NCBI RefSeq assembly: GCF_040939455.1
Contig: NC_134122.1
Coordinates: 28,427,501 to 28,491,500, forward strand
Length of the DNA stretch: 64,000 nt
Direction of reading: 5' to 3'
Origin: Microcebus murinus
Taxonomy: Eukaryota; Chordata; Mammalia; Primates; Cheirogaleidae
Below are positions 11,919 through 56,597 of the stretch, in pieces. The translations under genes and the position numbers were made by a program. Numbering within the stretch: the stretch's first letter is position 1; each line of letters starts with the position of its first letter. The notes under the pieces were generated by a model. That model ran no database searches, was not told the DNA's origin, and was given only the letters and a program-made list of their open reading frames with translations.

Positions 11919-12816
11919 GTGGCACGTGGAAGGGTGAGGCTAGAGAGGGACAGAGCCAGGGCAGGGAACAGAGGCAGAGGCAGCTTGAGACAGCCCTGCA
12001 GCCGTGGAAGGCGCCGGTTGGAGATCGAGGGGTCATTCCCCAGGCCTGCTTGCAGCCTTGGTTGAGCCTGCCCCCTGAGTTAGCAGATTTTTGCCTCTGT
12101 CAGCGTCTAGAAGGGAAATGAGGGGGAAGGAGGGGAGTCTAAGGAGAGAGGTAGAGCCTCCTCTCCTGCTGCAGCTGAGACCTAACTCAGGGAAGGGAGG
12201 CGGTCAAGGTGCTGTTGACACCCAGACTCTTCTAGGTGGCCCCACAATTACTCAGCTGCCAGCCTCTTTCCTGTCTCCAACTCCACCCGCCCCCCTATGG
12301 TTCTCCCTTAGCCTCAGGGAGTTGGAAGCGAAAGAGAGAAAGACAGAGAGCCAGATCATGAAACAGTCAGCCAGAGAGACCTGCCCCATCAGCTTGTTAT
12401 GACAGGTCAGATGGAGGCCAGCCCCCTGGGCTTCTGAGCCCCTCTGACTGTCACAAATGGGCATGAGGAGCTTCAGTAAGGAGGGAATGAGAATCAGACA
12501 GGACACAGGTTGGTGAACCTTGGCAGGAGAAATGGAGGTTAGACTTACAGGAGTGGCTTTGACGTGAGTAGATGCAATTGCATAAACTCAGGCATCTCTT
12601 TCCCTTCTCAGCACGCGGCAGACCCCAGTGAGTGAGAGAAACCCCCATCCTGGACACACCGCCATCCCACTTTCCTACCCAATCAATGCCCATCAGTGCA
12701 CCCAGAGGAGACTGAGAGGGTGGGGCTGGACAGAGAGAGAGAGAGAGAAACTCTATGACACAAAGATACGGAGAAAAACACAAACACGGAGCTTCCTAAT
12801 CCTCTGGGAGTCTGGC

Positions 12817-13058
12817 CCCGCCCCTTCAGATTAGAACTCCCAATCACGGACCACCGCCCCTCCAACAAGCCCAGGCAGCCCCCTTCCCCGACAGAGGTGA
12901 CCCCAGGCAGAGAACCCACACTTACTACCCAGACCCGCCCCTTCAGATTAGAACTCCCAATCACGGACCACCGCCCCTCCAACAAGCCCAGGCAGCCCCC
13001 TTCCCTGACAGAGGTGACCCCAGGCAGAGAACCCACACTTACTACCCAGACCCGCCCC
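12817..13058. repeat. 117-bp tandem duplication (two copies plus stub)
   Basis: Two adjacent 117-bp copies start at CCGCCCCTTCAGATTAG near 12818 and 12935. They end before a third partial CCCGCCCC at about 13051. Over the aligned length I see only one internal difference (TTCCCCGACAG against TTCCCTGACAG). It lies just upstream of the GAL3ST4 coding start, in its probable 5' intron. It also explains a minus-strand open frame with an internally repeated peptide. Confidence 0.93.
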
Positions 13059-13323
13059 CTCTGGCAGCACTCCCCAATTCCCTCCCCCAGCACAGCCCCA
13101 GGATCCACTGCGACTCCCCCATGCAGTTCTTCGTTTTCTTTCACCTATCTTCCTCTTCCCATTACTTGCATCCCAGCCCTCTGTCCCCTCCAGCTTTGGT
13201 GACTCCAGTCTGCTGCCTGTCTTGTTGTCCCCACCTCCGGATTCTATAAGACCCTCGAGTCTCCTCCCATAAATTCCGGGGTCGCTCCCCTGGCCCCAGC
13301 CTCAGCTTCCCTTGCCCACTCAC

Positions 13324-13480
13324 CAGGCCACAAGGGGAGCAGCAGGGAAATCGGCAGGGCCCTCCCGCCTGCTCCAGCCACCGCCCGGCTCCTCGCTCAG
13401 CTCAACTTTCTCCACAAACTTTCTCCGCGCCCAGGCTCCTCCCCTCTCCTTTTGTCCCGCCAGCCCGACCGACCAGCTGC
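13324..13480 (-). other. Probable GAL3ST4 non-coding first exon
   Basis: A minus-strand donor CCTG|GTGAGTGG at 13324/13323 ends a GC-rich stretch extending upward to about 13480. Its position upstream of the GAL3ST4 start fits a 5' untranslated exon. The 5' boundary is not defined and no transcript evidence is available. Confidence 0.35.
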
Positions 13481-14053
13481 TCCAGCTTCTATCGCGTCTT
13501 CGGGTCTCCCCCTCCCTGCATCTTGCCCGCTCCCTCTGGGCACCCAGCCTGCTCTTGGAAGACACCACTTCCACCCTCCTTTCAAACTCAGGAATCAATT
13601 CTACCTTTTTCTCTCGGCTTACAGAACAAAAGATTCATTCAGGCGTCAGAAAAGAGGAAAGAGAAAGTGATAGACAAGAGTTGAAAGCAGGCATTGTCAA
13701 GGACATGACAAGGTAGCCAGAGGCTGACACGCAGAGAACAAGGTCCCCTACCCTGAAGGAAGGGGCAATGGTGTGGTAATGTTACTAATGCCTTGTGTTC
13801 AAAGAGCATTTGGCAGGTGACAAGGCACTTCCTCACAGAGTCCCTAACTGGTCCCCACAATTCTCCCCTGAGGGTGGGCAACTTGGAGACTGGGGGGGAG
13901 GGGTCTCTCCCCAGCCTGTGCCCAGGGGACAGGTTCCAAGAGAGACAGAAGCTGAGTCAGTCAGATAGGCCCCAGGGTCTCTGCCAGGAGCTGGGACTCC
14001 AGGACTGATGCTGAAGGCACAGAAAGTGACACACAAGGTCCAATAAATTACCA

Positions 14054-14059
14054 TTTATT
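14054..14059 (-). other. GPC2 poly(A) signal
   Basis: TTTATT on the plus strand gives AATAAA on the minus strand, about 630 bp beyond the GPC2 stop. The 14060-14687 interval is the probable 3' untranslated region. Confidence 0.6.
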
Positions 14060-14687
14060 TGTAGAATAAACACTGATTTAAACACTGAAACATGAAACTT
14101 GGAGTTTGTGAAGGATGTGGATGACATAGATCATGAGATGAGGTATTTTTTATTTTCATTTAAGAAATGGATACTCAAAAAACTCAACAAAACCCAGGTC
14201 CACCGAACCTCACATCCTACTCACACACTTCCAGTCCCCTTCCCTGCACCCTGTCAGCACCCAGCTTTGTCCATTTGAGACCAGGTGCCCCCACCCCATT
14301 AGAGTTCCACCCCTCCCCACTTCCAACTTCCTTCAAGCCCCACCCCCCACCTGCAACTCTAAAACTCCTCCTTCTCCCTTGTGGGTTGATCACCAGCCCC
14401 AGCCTTAGAGGGCTAGAGGCCACACTCTCTAAGGAGACCACACTCCTTCCTAAATAAATACCTTCAAGGCCCCCCTCCCCAGTTACCAAATGAAAAAATA
14501 AATATTGTGAACCCCACCCACCCCCAACCCCACAATGGGAATCTCCTGGATTTGGGGCCCCAGCCATTCACCTACGAAGTCCCTTCACCCTTTCTGTAGC
14601 CCCTTCCTACTCCTCTCCAGAGCCAGCTGAGGGGGGAGGAGGGGAAAGGGCCATGAACCCTTCTGTTGCTAGGGCACCCCTCCCCTG

Positions 14688-17600
14688 TTATCGAGGTCCA
14701 AGCAGGGATAGGGCTGAGAGGGAGAGAACAAGGATGGGTTGGGTTTGAAAACCAACACACACACCCCTACTCCTGCTCCGGCCCTGATTGTATCGGGCAC
14801 TGCCACCTCCTCTGCCCCCTGAACCGTCCCTTCGAGGAGGGTATGGAGGCCGAGGAGGCCGGACTGGGGGGACAACAGCTGCTGCCCCAGCCATCCAGTC
14901 ATCTGCATACTGCTGTCCCCCTCCAGAGCCACTGGCATCTTCATCTGCAAGAAGGGACAGAGACAGACAGGGATGGGGAAGAGAAATCAAGATAAAAACA
15001 GAGAAAGAAAGGCAGGGGAGAGAGAAACAGGTAGATCCATTGGGTTGGGAGGAGGGAGAAAGACAGTGAGTGATAGGAAGCAAGGAGAGAGAAAAAGACA
15101 GACACAGGCAGATGGGGAGAGAGGATAAACAGGAAAAGGCAGAGAAACAAAAGTACAAAGAAGCAGAGAGCAGCCAGGAAGAGGGGTGGGGGAGGGTGAC
15201 AGAGAAACAGATAGACACAAGGAGAGAGAAAAAAATGAGTCTGTGCCTTGCTTCTCTGGCAAACTCCACCTTGGGGAGCCAGCCTAGTGCCATCCCCCAT
15301 TGTCCCTCCCCCATTCTCCCACTGCTTTTTGCCCATTATAAGAAGCTTCCCACTGTTCTGTAAGAATGTTTTCGGGTCTCCCCGAAACGGTCCAGTAAAC
15401 TGGACCGTAAACTCAAGTATAGAGAACCACTCATTGGTCTTTTACCTTCTACCTTTGAAGTCAGAGCTCAATAAACGCTGGCTAAATGAATGAGTGAATG
15501 AACGAAGGCTAGGAGTAGAGCGGCAGGGGCGGGAACTACGAGCCAGGGAAGGGACTCGAGCCAAGGAAGGGACTCGAAAGGCAGCGGGCGGGGCTCACCC
15601 GCATCCAGCCCGTCCAGGTCGTGTCCGAGCGCGGCCGCCTTCATCCTGGCCGTGGCTGCCCGGAGCTGCAGCCGCCGCCGCCGTGTCGGCACGTCGGGGC
15701 CCGAGACATCCACCTGCACCTCGGGGTTGCTGAGCTGCTCGGCCGGGGAGCCCCCGACCACGGGCGGCAAGTACCTACGAGCAGAGCAGCCCCGAAGCTC
15801 CGCCAGCCTGCCAGCACGGCCCGCCCTCCCCACCGCCGCCCCGCCGCCACGCCTCACCGGCCCCGCCCGGCTCCGGTCCAGCAGGGCGCCGCCTCCTGCG
15901 AGACGTCCGCTGCCATACGCGAGTCTCCGCACACCGTCAGGGACAGCCGGGCCCAGAAGCCCCGCATCCTGGCCAGCCGCTCGCGGAGCTCCCATACCTG
16001 GGCGAGCGAGAGAGCAGGGCCAGCTGGAGCGCCCCTGGACCCCACTGCAGCTGCGCTCCTGCCCCTACCCAGCCAGCGCTTGCCACTCACCAGTCGGTGC
16101 ATGTTGGTGCCCGCAGCCGTCGTGGGCCGCTCCTCCTCAGCCACCAACGTCCACAGCCGGCCCGCCTCTTCCCGGGGCGCAGGGGCTCGGCGGTTACGGG
16201 CTGGCACCGGGTGGGGAGGGCCACATTCCTGAAACACCTTGCAGCACAGGGACAAGACCTCACACATGGTCACCCAGCAGTGAAACCCATCCTGTGTCCC
16301 CAGTCCGACCCCATGGCCTCCCCAGATACCCTACCATATCTCCCTGCCACCTACACTATCTCCCCACCCCAGACCTCACCTCTGCTCTTCTCTCCCCTGA
16401 ACCTGGGCTGACACCTCCACTCTGTCCCCGTATCCCAGGCTTCACCTCCTCCCTTCTCTCCCCTGTACCTGGGCTGACACCTTCACGCTGTTTTCCTGCA
16501 GATACATCAAACCCTCTGAGATCTTCACCCCAATAGACTCAGCCGCCAGCTCAAAGGAAAAGGGACCCTGGAGCTTCTCAGCCAGGAGCAGGAGAGCATC
16601 TAGAAGGAAGGGGGGAATAGAAAGGGTGGAATAAGGGTGATCCTGAACTGGGATGTTCCCACACATCCTCACTCAGGCCTTAGAGAGAAGCAGCAAAGTG
16701 TTTAGGGGAACTCATACCAGAAGAGCCCCCTCCCATGGATATGACCTTAGAGCCCTTAGCCCAGCTCACCCCACCTGGCCCTTACACACAACCCCCAGCC
16801 ATACTCGGGACCCTCCTCTATCCTGGGCTTTCTTGAATCCCCTCACCCAGGTAGCTGCCCCAGTCAGGCTCCAGTCCCCTGTTGCTGAGACAGCCACGAA
16901 CCACGTTGAGGCAAAAGCCCTGGCAGGGCAGAAGTGAGGGAACACCCCGACAAAGGGGGCAGCCGATCAGACGCATCAGAGCCTGGCTGCAGCTTCCAAA
17001 CACCGGCACCTAGGGGTAGACAGCAGGGCTGTGTCATCCACAAACCCTGTGGCTGCTCTCAGCCAAGCTTGGTGCTAGGCACATAGAGAAGTCAAATACC
17101 CAACCCCACCTTCCCCAGGCTCTGTATGGGGAGCTGGATGTGAGTGCCTAAAGTTAGTGACCCCACATGGCAGCAGGTGAGACCACAAGATGGCTACAGA
17201 TCTGAGGACAGAGGTTCCTAGGCACCTCTGCTTCTTGGGAGGAGTAGAGGCAGTAGGAGCTCTGAGACAAGATGCAAGGACGAGAGTGGGCCCATGATAG
17301 CTAGGGAGGGAGGAGACACTGAGGAGGCAAGAGGTGGGGCTGGGAGGTCAGGAGAGGATGGGCCATGAGAAAGGCCTAGCCAGGCATCTGGCCTTCAGTA
17401 GCAGGGAAGGGGGGGGTCACTGAGGGACCCTGAGGGATCCAGGGGGGCCCAGTACTCCAATCCTGGATTGCTATGGAGATGAGCAGGCCCTCGGGAACTG
17501 GTGAGGGCTATGAGTCATCAGAGGGCAGGAGAGGGGTCAGGGGTGGTAGGAAACCATGGATCATGACCCAGGGGAGACTTCACTCCAGCCCCCCCCTTCC

Positions 17601-20196
17601 TAAGATGACAGGGCCTAGAGGCTGACATGGACAGCCCCCAGACCTCTCTTGCAAGCTGGTGCCTAACTCTGCCTGATGAGGTCTCTCCCACTTCTGCCTC
17701 TCCCTCCCTGGGTCCTACCCACACTCAGGCCCCCTCTAACCTTAAGTGCCTCGCTGACCACTTCTCTTCCAGTCTCCAGGCCCTGGACAAAGGCCCGGGC
17801 AGCCACAAGGGTCCGGGTTACCTGGGGGAAAGGAAAGAAGGGGAGAAAAACCACAAGGTTGTCATGGGTCAGTCAAGACTGGGGCCAAGATATTGCACCA
17901 AAGGGACAAGCAGTGGGAGTTAGGATAGTGGGATTTTCTTGGGGTGGGGAGAGTGTCTGGTGGTACAGAGAGGCAGGTTCAAGAGGCCCACAGGAATTAT
18001 AGTCCAGAAGGATTAAGGGGAACTAGGTTTGGGAGGAGATGGAGGGATTGTGTTATACAGGGATTGGAGATAGATTCTGTATCAAAACTAACACTGAACT
18101 TGAAGCAAGACGACCTGGGCATGCAGCACAGCTCTACCATTTATACTGGCTGTGAGACCTTAACCTCTGGAATGCTCAGTTTTCTCATCTGTAAAATAAG
18201 GATACTACTATCTACCTTGCAGAGTTATGATGACAGTAAAATGCCATACTATAAATGAAAATGCCTCTTAAATATGGAATGCCTAATTCCTGTTTAGTTG
18301 AACCAGAGGAAGTCAAGATGTTAGGATTAACGAGGAGTTGGCAGAAAGGTGGCTGGGGGCCAAGGGCAGGTGAATGTTTCTGTGAAATAGGGCACAGAAT
18401 GGGAGTGGGGGTGTCTACTTAAAGAAGTTCTGGGTCAGGCAGGGGTGACGAAGGCTGGAGATAGGGGTCGCCAGTTCAGTGATGGCTGCAATGTGGGGTG
18501 TAGGGTGTCACCAGGTCAGGGGTGACTGGGGCATACTAGCTTGGAGGTGAGTAGTGCATAGTTTAGAGGTCACCAGGTCAGAGGTGACTGAAGGCTAAGG
18601 CCTTGGGAACCCTCACCTGCAGGCGGAGGCGACGGGGTGAGTCCCCGAAGGGCTGCAGAGAGCCATCAGTAGAGGATGCGAGGCGTGAGAGGCAGAGCAG
18701 GTAATCAGGGGGGAAGCTGTACTGTGGGTGCAGCAGGGGGAACACTCTCTCCAGGAGCTGTGCCCAGAAATCCGCCAAGGCGTCATCCAACCCCTCACCA
18801 GACTCCCCATAGAAGTCCCGCAGCCGAGAGAACAGGCCATTGAATATGAGGGCGTGCTGGGCATACAGGCGGCCGTAGGAGTGGGAGAAGAGCTGGGTCA
18901 GGGAGTGCTGGGCTACCGAAAGCATCTCTAGAAAAAACTCTGCAGCAAATGCAGGAAACAGGTGTAGGGTGGGGTGAGGCCAAGAAGGGTAAGTAAAAGG
19001 GCAGAGGCAATAGGGGATGGGGACGGGAGAGAAAAGACAACTGAGTCAGAAACTGGGAATGAAGGAGGGCAGGGCCCTGGAAAGAGTTTGGGGCAGGGAT
19101 GGAGGGCTAAGCCAGGGGTAGGAAGGGGGATAGTGCCTTAGTGATGGAGTGGGGACAGGAAGCTTGCAGGGGTCATGAGCACAGGTGTGAAGCCAGGTTT
19201 GGGGAGCCCAGGTCCTCACCATCAAATTTTCTGTGCCGGACAGCCAGTGTATGAACCATGAAGGATCCACTGTCCTCTACCAGGCCTCGGAAGGTGGCCT
19301 CAGTCTCCCTGATCAGCCTCTGCTCTGTCTCACTGGAACAGCAGGTATACTCCTGGGGACAGACCCGGAGGTGCTCACCTGGACAGGGAAATGTGGAGGA
19401 ATGGTGGAAAGTGATATGAAATTCCTTCCATCTCCTCCCTATCTCTGGGGGTCTACTCCTTCTCTTCTACCTGTCTGGTCTCTTTTCTATTGTCTGCCTC
19501 CTCATCCCCACCTGACCCTATCCCCTCACCCATCCCAACTCCACTCCCATTTGCCATGGGATCACCTATTTGACAACTGCCCTGAAGGCAAAATTAGTGG
19601 TCAGAATGTCCTCAGATGACTCTCCCCAACATCATACACCCAGGCCTCAAGGGACTTGCAGGACAGCTTCTATCAGATGAATGGGATTAGAGGGGTGAGG
19701 TTACTTGGTGAACAAGAAAAGTATTATCATAGAAGGAGCTCATAGAAATAGAGAGGAGAACATGGCTGTGAAGAAAGAAACACATAGGGGAGTGCTAATT
19801 ACAAGGGAGGGATTCCTGGGGGTGGGGGGCGGGGAGTAAGAGAGCTATTCTGTGCACAGGAGGGTTATTGTGATCCTGGTAAGGAAGTTACAGGAAGAGG
19901 AGAGACATTACTGTAGGATGAAAATATGATTATAACGGTCACTCTGAAAGGGAAGAGAGTTATTGTGAGATGGGGAGGGCCCGCCCCCGCCCGCCACCCC
20001 CAATTCTCTAATCTTCCTATTTCTCCTCACCTGAGATCAGGGCGGGAGGGATTAGGTTTAAGCTATATCCCCGGGCCCCCAGCACCTGCCGGGTCTCTGC
20101 ACAACTCCGGGTGACCTTTGCCTCGCTCCCGGGTCCGGGACCAGGACCGGGACATAGAGGCAGCAGCAGAAGCAGGAGAGATCGCAGCGCGGACAT
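14688..20196 (-). CDS. GPC2: GPC2, glypican-2 (cerebroglycan), complete
   Basis: GPC2 is a GPI-anchored heparan sulfate proteoglycan of developing neurons that modulates growth-factor signals at the cell surface. Coding exons: 20196-20031, 19378-19220, 18939-18617, 17821-17741, 17009-16847, 16599-16469, 16237-16091, 15997-15858, 15774-15599, 14944-14688. All phases match and give 580 residues, about the human length. It starts [17 protein letters not shown] (signal peptide). An ATG four codons upstream is in frame, but I chose MSALR by family. The glypican Cys pattern is visible ([32 protein letters not shown]). A heparan sulfate attachment run ASGSGGG lies in the last exon. The C-terminal hydrophobic GPI signal is [15 protein letters not shown]. 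The exon starting at 16237 uses an AAG acceptor. Confidence 0.96.
15580..16215. other. Internal CpG-rich block over GPC2 exons
   Basis: Three consecutive GPC2 coding exons and their short introns form a CpG-dense block, with a NotI-type GCGGCCGC near 15631. Long open frames on the plus strand here (for example 15652-16536) are antisense shadows of the GC-rich exons. Confidence 0.6.
18085..18270 (+). repeat. MIR SINE in GPC2 intron
   Basis: MIR core: AGCTCTACCATTTATACTGG, TGTGAGACCTTAACCTCTGG, TCATCTGTAAAATAAGGATA and GCAGAGTTATGATGA. It lies between GPC2 coding exons. Confidence 0.85.
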
Positions 20197-20960
20197 AGCT
20201 GCAGTCACCCTGGGACGGCAAAGTGAGTCCTAAGGAGGAAAGAAGAGCCGCCCAATCTCAGGAAACCGGTTTTCGGCCGCGGGACCGCTCCGCGGGCCAG
20301 AGAAAGAGCGCGATCCCCGAAAACTGAACACCGAGCCGGATAGCTGGACCAGGCAGCATCTGCGGAGACAATGGGAGCCCGGAGCCGGACAGGGGGCGGG
20401 GCCCGAGGAGGGGCTCCGCCAATGATGATAAGGAGCCGGACTTGGGGGCGGGGCCAACGGAGAAATTAAGCCAATGTAGCGGGGAAACTCGGCAGGGGGG
20501 CGGGACACAGCCGCACCAAGATAGCTGGTGGAATCGGGGCGTGGGCTTTATTGGGGGGCGTGGCTATCCAACTCAGAAGGCAGGGCCTGGGTGGTATCCA
20601 GCCTATGGCTGTTGAGAAGCCGGATAGAGGGGATTTCTGCTAGTCTAGTCCGAAGCCCGCTCAATGCAGAGGGAAATTGGGGGTGGAGAGGGCGGGGCCG
20701 GGGTGGAGCACGGCTGAAGGGGGCGGCCCGCGCGCCTGCGCCCCTGTGACAGGACTGCACGCTCCGTAGCTCCCGGCCGCACGAGGCTCTGGGGCTGTGT
20801 GACTGGAACGTGGTGAGCACGAGCTCCGACACTCCTAAACCTCGCGACAATTTCCAGCCCTGAGGCGAGCCGTTAGGTTTGAGCCTGCGCACAGCGTGCC
20901 TCGTGCCTTCCCGCGTTTTTTCAGGGCTTTTCTGCCACCGGAAGGGAAGCGGCGGGCGCC
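19975..20960. promoter_or_regulatory. Divergent GPC2/STAG3 CpG promoter
   Basis: A CpG-rich, TATA-less region lies between the GPC2 start (minus, 20196) and the STAG3 first exon (plus, near 20750). It holds several GC boxes (GGGGGCGGGGCC near 20392 and 20447, GGGGGGCGGGAC near 20495). CCAAT motifs are present (GCCAATGATG near 20417, GCCAATGTAG near 20471). An NRF1-like GCGCCTGCGC is at 20732-20741. Start sites are inferred: GPC2 about 20200-20400, STAG3 about 20700-20800. Confidence 0.65.
20750..20812 (+). other. Probable STAG3 non-coding exon 1
   Basis: A consensus donor GTGAGC follows GGAACGTG at 20812, within the CpG promoter. The next STAG3 exon has its acceptor at 21738, with the ATG ten bases on. 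An upstream untranslated exon is therefore required, and this is the best candidate. The 5' end is a guess. Confidence 0.4.
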
Positions 20961-21748
20961 AGTGCTGAAAGTGGGATGACTGCAGACACCTGAGGGACCT
21001 GAGGCGGTGACCTTTCTAGAACTCTGTTCGGTCAGAAGTCGCTCTCCCGCGCTCTGACAGTGAGCTCCTTTTTGACCCAAGAAGATGTCCTCCCCCAGCC
21101 CTCCCAGCCCTGGCACGAGGATCCTCCCGGTCCCTGCCTCAGTGGCCTCCCAGCCCCAGGCCCCGAGAGACTGGTAGTTCACTCTCCTAAGCGGTTGGAA
21201 GCTCCTCAGCACAAAGAAGCTTACCCACTCAGCTGTAGATAGCACCTTCTAGAAAAATAGAGGAAGCTCACACCTGCCGTCACTCCTTCAGCGTTTCCAC
21301 CCCTGTTCCAGCATCCACCCCCAAATCGTTCAGAGCTTCCTATTCCATTCTATGTGGCATAAGATCCTAGCCTTCTAGAAATGACAGTCTGGGGTCCTTT
21401 TTATCTTTTTTTAATACATGAGCCAAATATCCTTGTGGCGGGTGGGCAATTTACCAATTTATGCCTCGGAAGCCTCTAAAGAGGGGTGTGAAGCTGCCCT
21501 GGTGTGTGCCTTACTCGGTTCTTACAGAGCAACAGGAAACCCGCTGCCCGGTTTCTGGGGCTGTGGTGTTTTTAATCCCTTGATGCCATAGGTCAACTCT
21601 TTATTTTTTGGTGGTTCCCCCGACCCCGTCCCCCTCCACACCCCGCGTTCCAGTGTAGTTCCCTTGGAAAGAAAGTGGTCAGGACTGGGGGGGGGTGGAC
21701 CAGTGGTGGATAGGAGCCTTTTCTTGTCTCTTTCCCAGCTGGATCGCC

Positions 21749-54189
<32,441 letters not shown>

Positions 54190-54558
54190 CATGACCCTGG
54201 GCCCCTCCCAATCTCCACTCCCCGCCTCAAGCACATGACCATTTGGAAAAGGCAAAGAGAAAAGAAGCAAAAATGAAGCATTCCTTCTAGGCCCAGCCCT
54301 GGCCTCTGAGAGGAAGGGGATGTGGGCGTTGCCTTTCTAACCTAACCTTTCTCTTAGTGATGTTGGGGTAGAGAAGCCATGAGACACTCCCAATGTGCCA
54401 TGGCTCTGTTCCTCTGCTGTTTCCTGCTAGGTTTGGGGATAGTGTCACCTCAACATTGGAGGAGGGGCATTGCCTCCTTATGTTTAATGGAAAGAGCCCA
54501 TAGTTCTGTATTTTTGGAACATCTTTCCCAGCCTCTTTTGTGCCCTAGTGATTAACTC

Positions 54559-54564
54559 AATAAA
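54559..54564 (+). other. STAG3 poly(A) signal
   Basis: AATAAA lies 370 bp after the STAG3 stop and is followed by a T/G-rich stretch. The 3' untranslated region is 54190 to about 54585. Confidence 0.85.
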
Positions 54565-54585
54565 CATGTTTGAATCAGCCTGTTC

Positions 54586-55800
54586 CTAAGGTGTGGCTTG
54601 AGATCGTTTAACTGATGGAATCAGGCTCCTTGTCGGTCTAGCCCCGTGGCCCAGTGTGCAGGTGTCACCATGCTCACAGGTGCTTTGTCTGCATGCTCTC
54701 CAGGATGCAATGCTTAGTAACTGAGAGGTGGGGTAGGGCAGCGGAGTCAGATTGGCTGCCTTTGAGTAGTTTATCTGGTGGGGACAGTTTCTGCAGAAGC
54801 GAAGGAAGATGGTATTGACAGGCTGGAGGGTGGAGCAGGATCTTATGAAACTGCCCATCTCACACACTCAGGCCAGGCAATATCTCCTGGCAGCCTTCAC
54901 CTAACAGTCCTTTCCAGGGGTAATTTTATCCCCTCATCCCAGAGACATCATCATAATTTAGAATTTGATAGAGTCACAATATCTGAGAGTGAGGAGGAAA
55001 CTTAGAAGTGACTCTAAATGCCCAGCCCCAAAAGATGGTGCTGGACACTTGTCTTCATCCTTGCCTTCCTCAGCTAGTTCTTCACCAAGTCCTATCAAGA
55101 TATTCTCTGAAACATGTCTCTGATCTGCGTTCTCTCATTGCTCCATCAGCTCTCGCCTATACTGCCATAGAACAGCCTCGGGAGCCTACCTCCCCAGAAT
55201 GCTTGCTTGTTTGTTCTTGTTCTGCTGTGCGGAGCAGCCCAGAGCCTCAGTTCTCTCTTCTCCCTCTGACAAGCAATCAAATGTGTGAAGATAGCTCTTG
55301 TCACTTTCTAGTTTCACTGTTTTCTTCTGTGGACCCTTCAGCCTCTCCTTTTAGATTTGATTCCAATTCGTCCCTGCTCCCTGTCCTGGGCACCTGCTTT
55401 CATTACAGGTTCTCACAGTGGTTGCCCAGGCTGAACACAGTCACCCAGCTAAGAACCATGCATGACTTCCTGTGATCAGGCCACTCAGCCAAAACTGCCT
55501 CTCCCTCTTTCCCCCTCCCCTTGCCTCCCCTCCCTCTTGCCTTCTCTGTCCCTGCCCCTCCTAGATAAAAGCTAGAAGAGTTTGAGTTGTGAGTCTCCTG
55601 GGGGAGGGGAGTGGCAGCTAACTCACTCAGAGATCTCTAGCTTGTATTCAGGTGAGAACAGCTCCAGAAAGAGGAGTCTGCTTTATGGGACCTGGGAACA
55701 GAATGGGAAAACTGAGGTGAAGGTATGGAGGTCACTAAGAATCCAGGAGGGGAAAGATTTCTGAGTTATTTAAATACCATCCAAGCTGAAGGTACTTCAC
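54586..55800. other. Intergenic, no gene recognised
   Basis: The start of the STAG3-PVRIG gap. Open frames of 75-155 codons (for example 55008-55475 plus) have no domain I recognise and no splice context. 55080-55440 looks like diverged dispersed-repeat sequence. A TC-rich tract lies at 55495-55560. Confidence 0.5.
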
Positions 55801-55824
55801 AAGAACAAAAGAGAAACTTGGAGG

Positions 55825-55925
55825 CAAGGATTGCTTGAGGCCAGGAGTTTGAGGTTACAATGAGCTGTGATCTTACGGCTGCAGTCCCACCTGGGCAACA
55901 GAGCGACATACTGTCTCTTTAAAAA
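55825..55925 (+). repeat. Alu 3' fragment
   Basis: A right-arm fragment runs from GGATTGCTTGAGGCCAGGAG to GCAACAGAGCGACATACTG. It abuts the MLT1 LTR that follows. Confidence 0.7.
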
Positions 55926-55927
55926 TA

Positions 55928-56430
55928 GTCTGGGTCTAGGTCCTCTCCCCTTGAATATGGGATCAGTGATTGCTTGACTTAGCATATGGTGGAAGTGATG
56001 AGACAGTATCTTGCTTTCCAGGGCATGGTGACTGGGTTCCAAGAATAAACATCTCAAGAAACAGGAAGTAGAAACTGCCAGTTTGTGGGCCCAGATTTTA
56101 AGGAAACTGGAAGCCCTGGGAAGACCCGGGCAGCCGCGAAAAGACCATGTGGAGGTGTTCCAGCCAGCAGCCCTCACTGAGGTCCCAGCCAACCTCCAGT
56201 ATCAGCCAGGAGACACAGTCCAGATGGCAATCCGATTATTCCAACCCCTAGCTTTTAAGTTTTCCCAGCTGAGGCCCAGACATCAGGGAGTGGAGACAAG
56301 CCATCTCTCTGTGCCCTTTCCAAATTCCTGACCCATGGAATCCATGAGCATAATTAGATGGTAGTTTTATACACCACTTGGTCTGGAGTGGTTTGTTATG
56401 TAGCCATAGAAACTGGAACAGAACCTTAGA
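55928..56430 (+). repeat. MLT1-type LTR (ERVL-MaLR)
   Basis: The right end GGTTTGTTATGTAGCCATAG then AAACTGGAACAG is the characteristic MLT1 3' terminus. Upstream AAGACCATGTGGAG and CAGCCAACCTCCAG fit as well. Solo LTR, diverged. Confidence 0.75.
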
Positions 56431-56597
56431 CTCATAAGACTCCAAAAGTTTTGGCATCTTTAACAGTTAAAAAAATTATAAAATACGTAAACATTTACTA
56501 ATTTTATATAATACACATTTAAAATAATGGATGAGTTAATGATGAAATAAGTATTTTTAAATGCTTTATTGGTTAACAGTACAAAATACTTTTTGCT

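Noticed and set aside
12683..13144. 153-codon minus frame with an internally repeated peptide
   Set aside because: The repeat comes from the 117-bp DNA duplication; there is no start context, splice support or family similarity.
15652..16536. 294-codon plus-strand open frame
   Set aside because: It is an antisense shadow of GC-rich GPC2 exons and introns, which are in phase on the minus strand.
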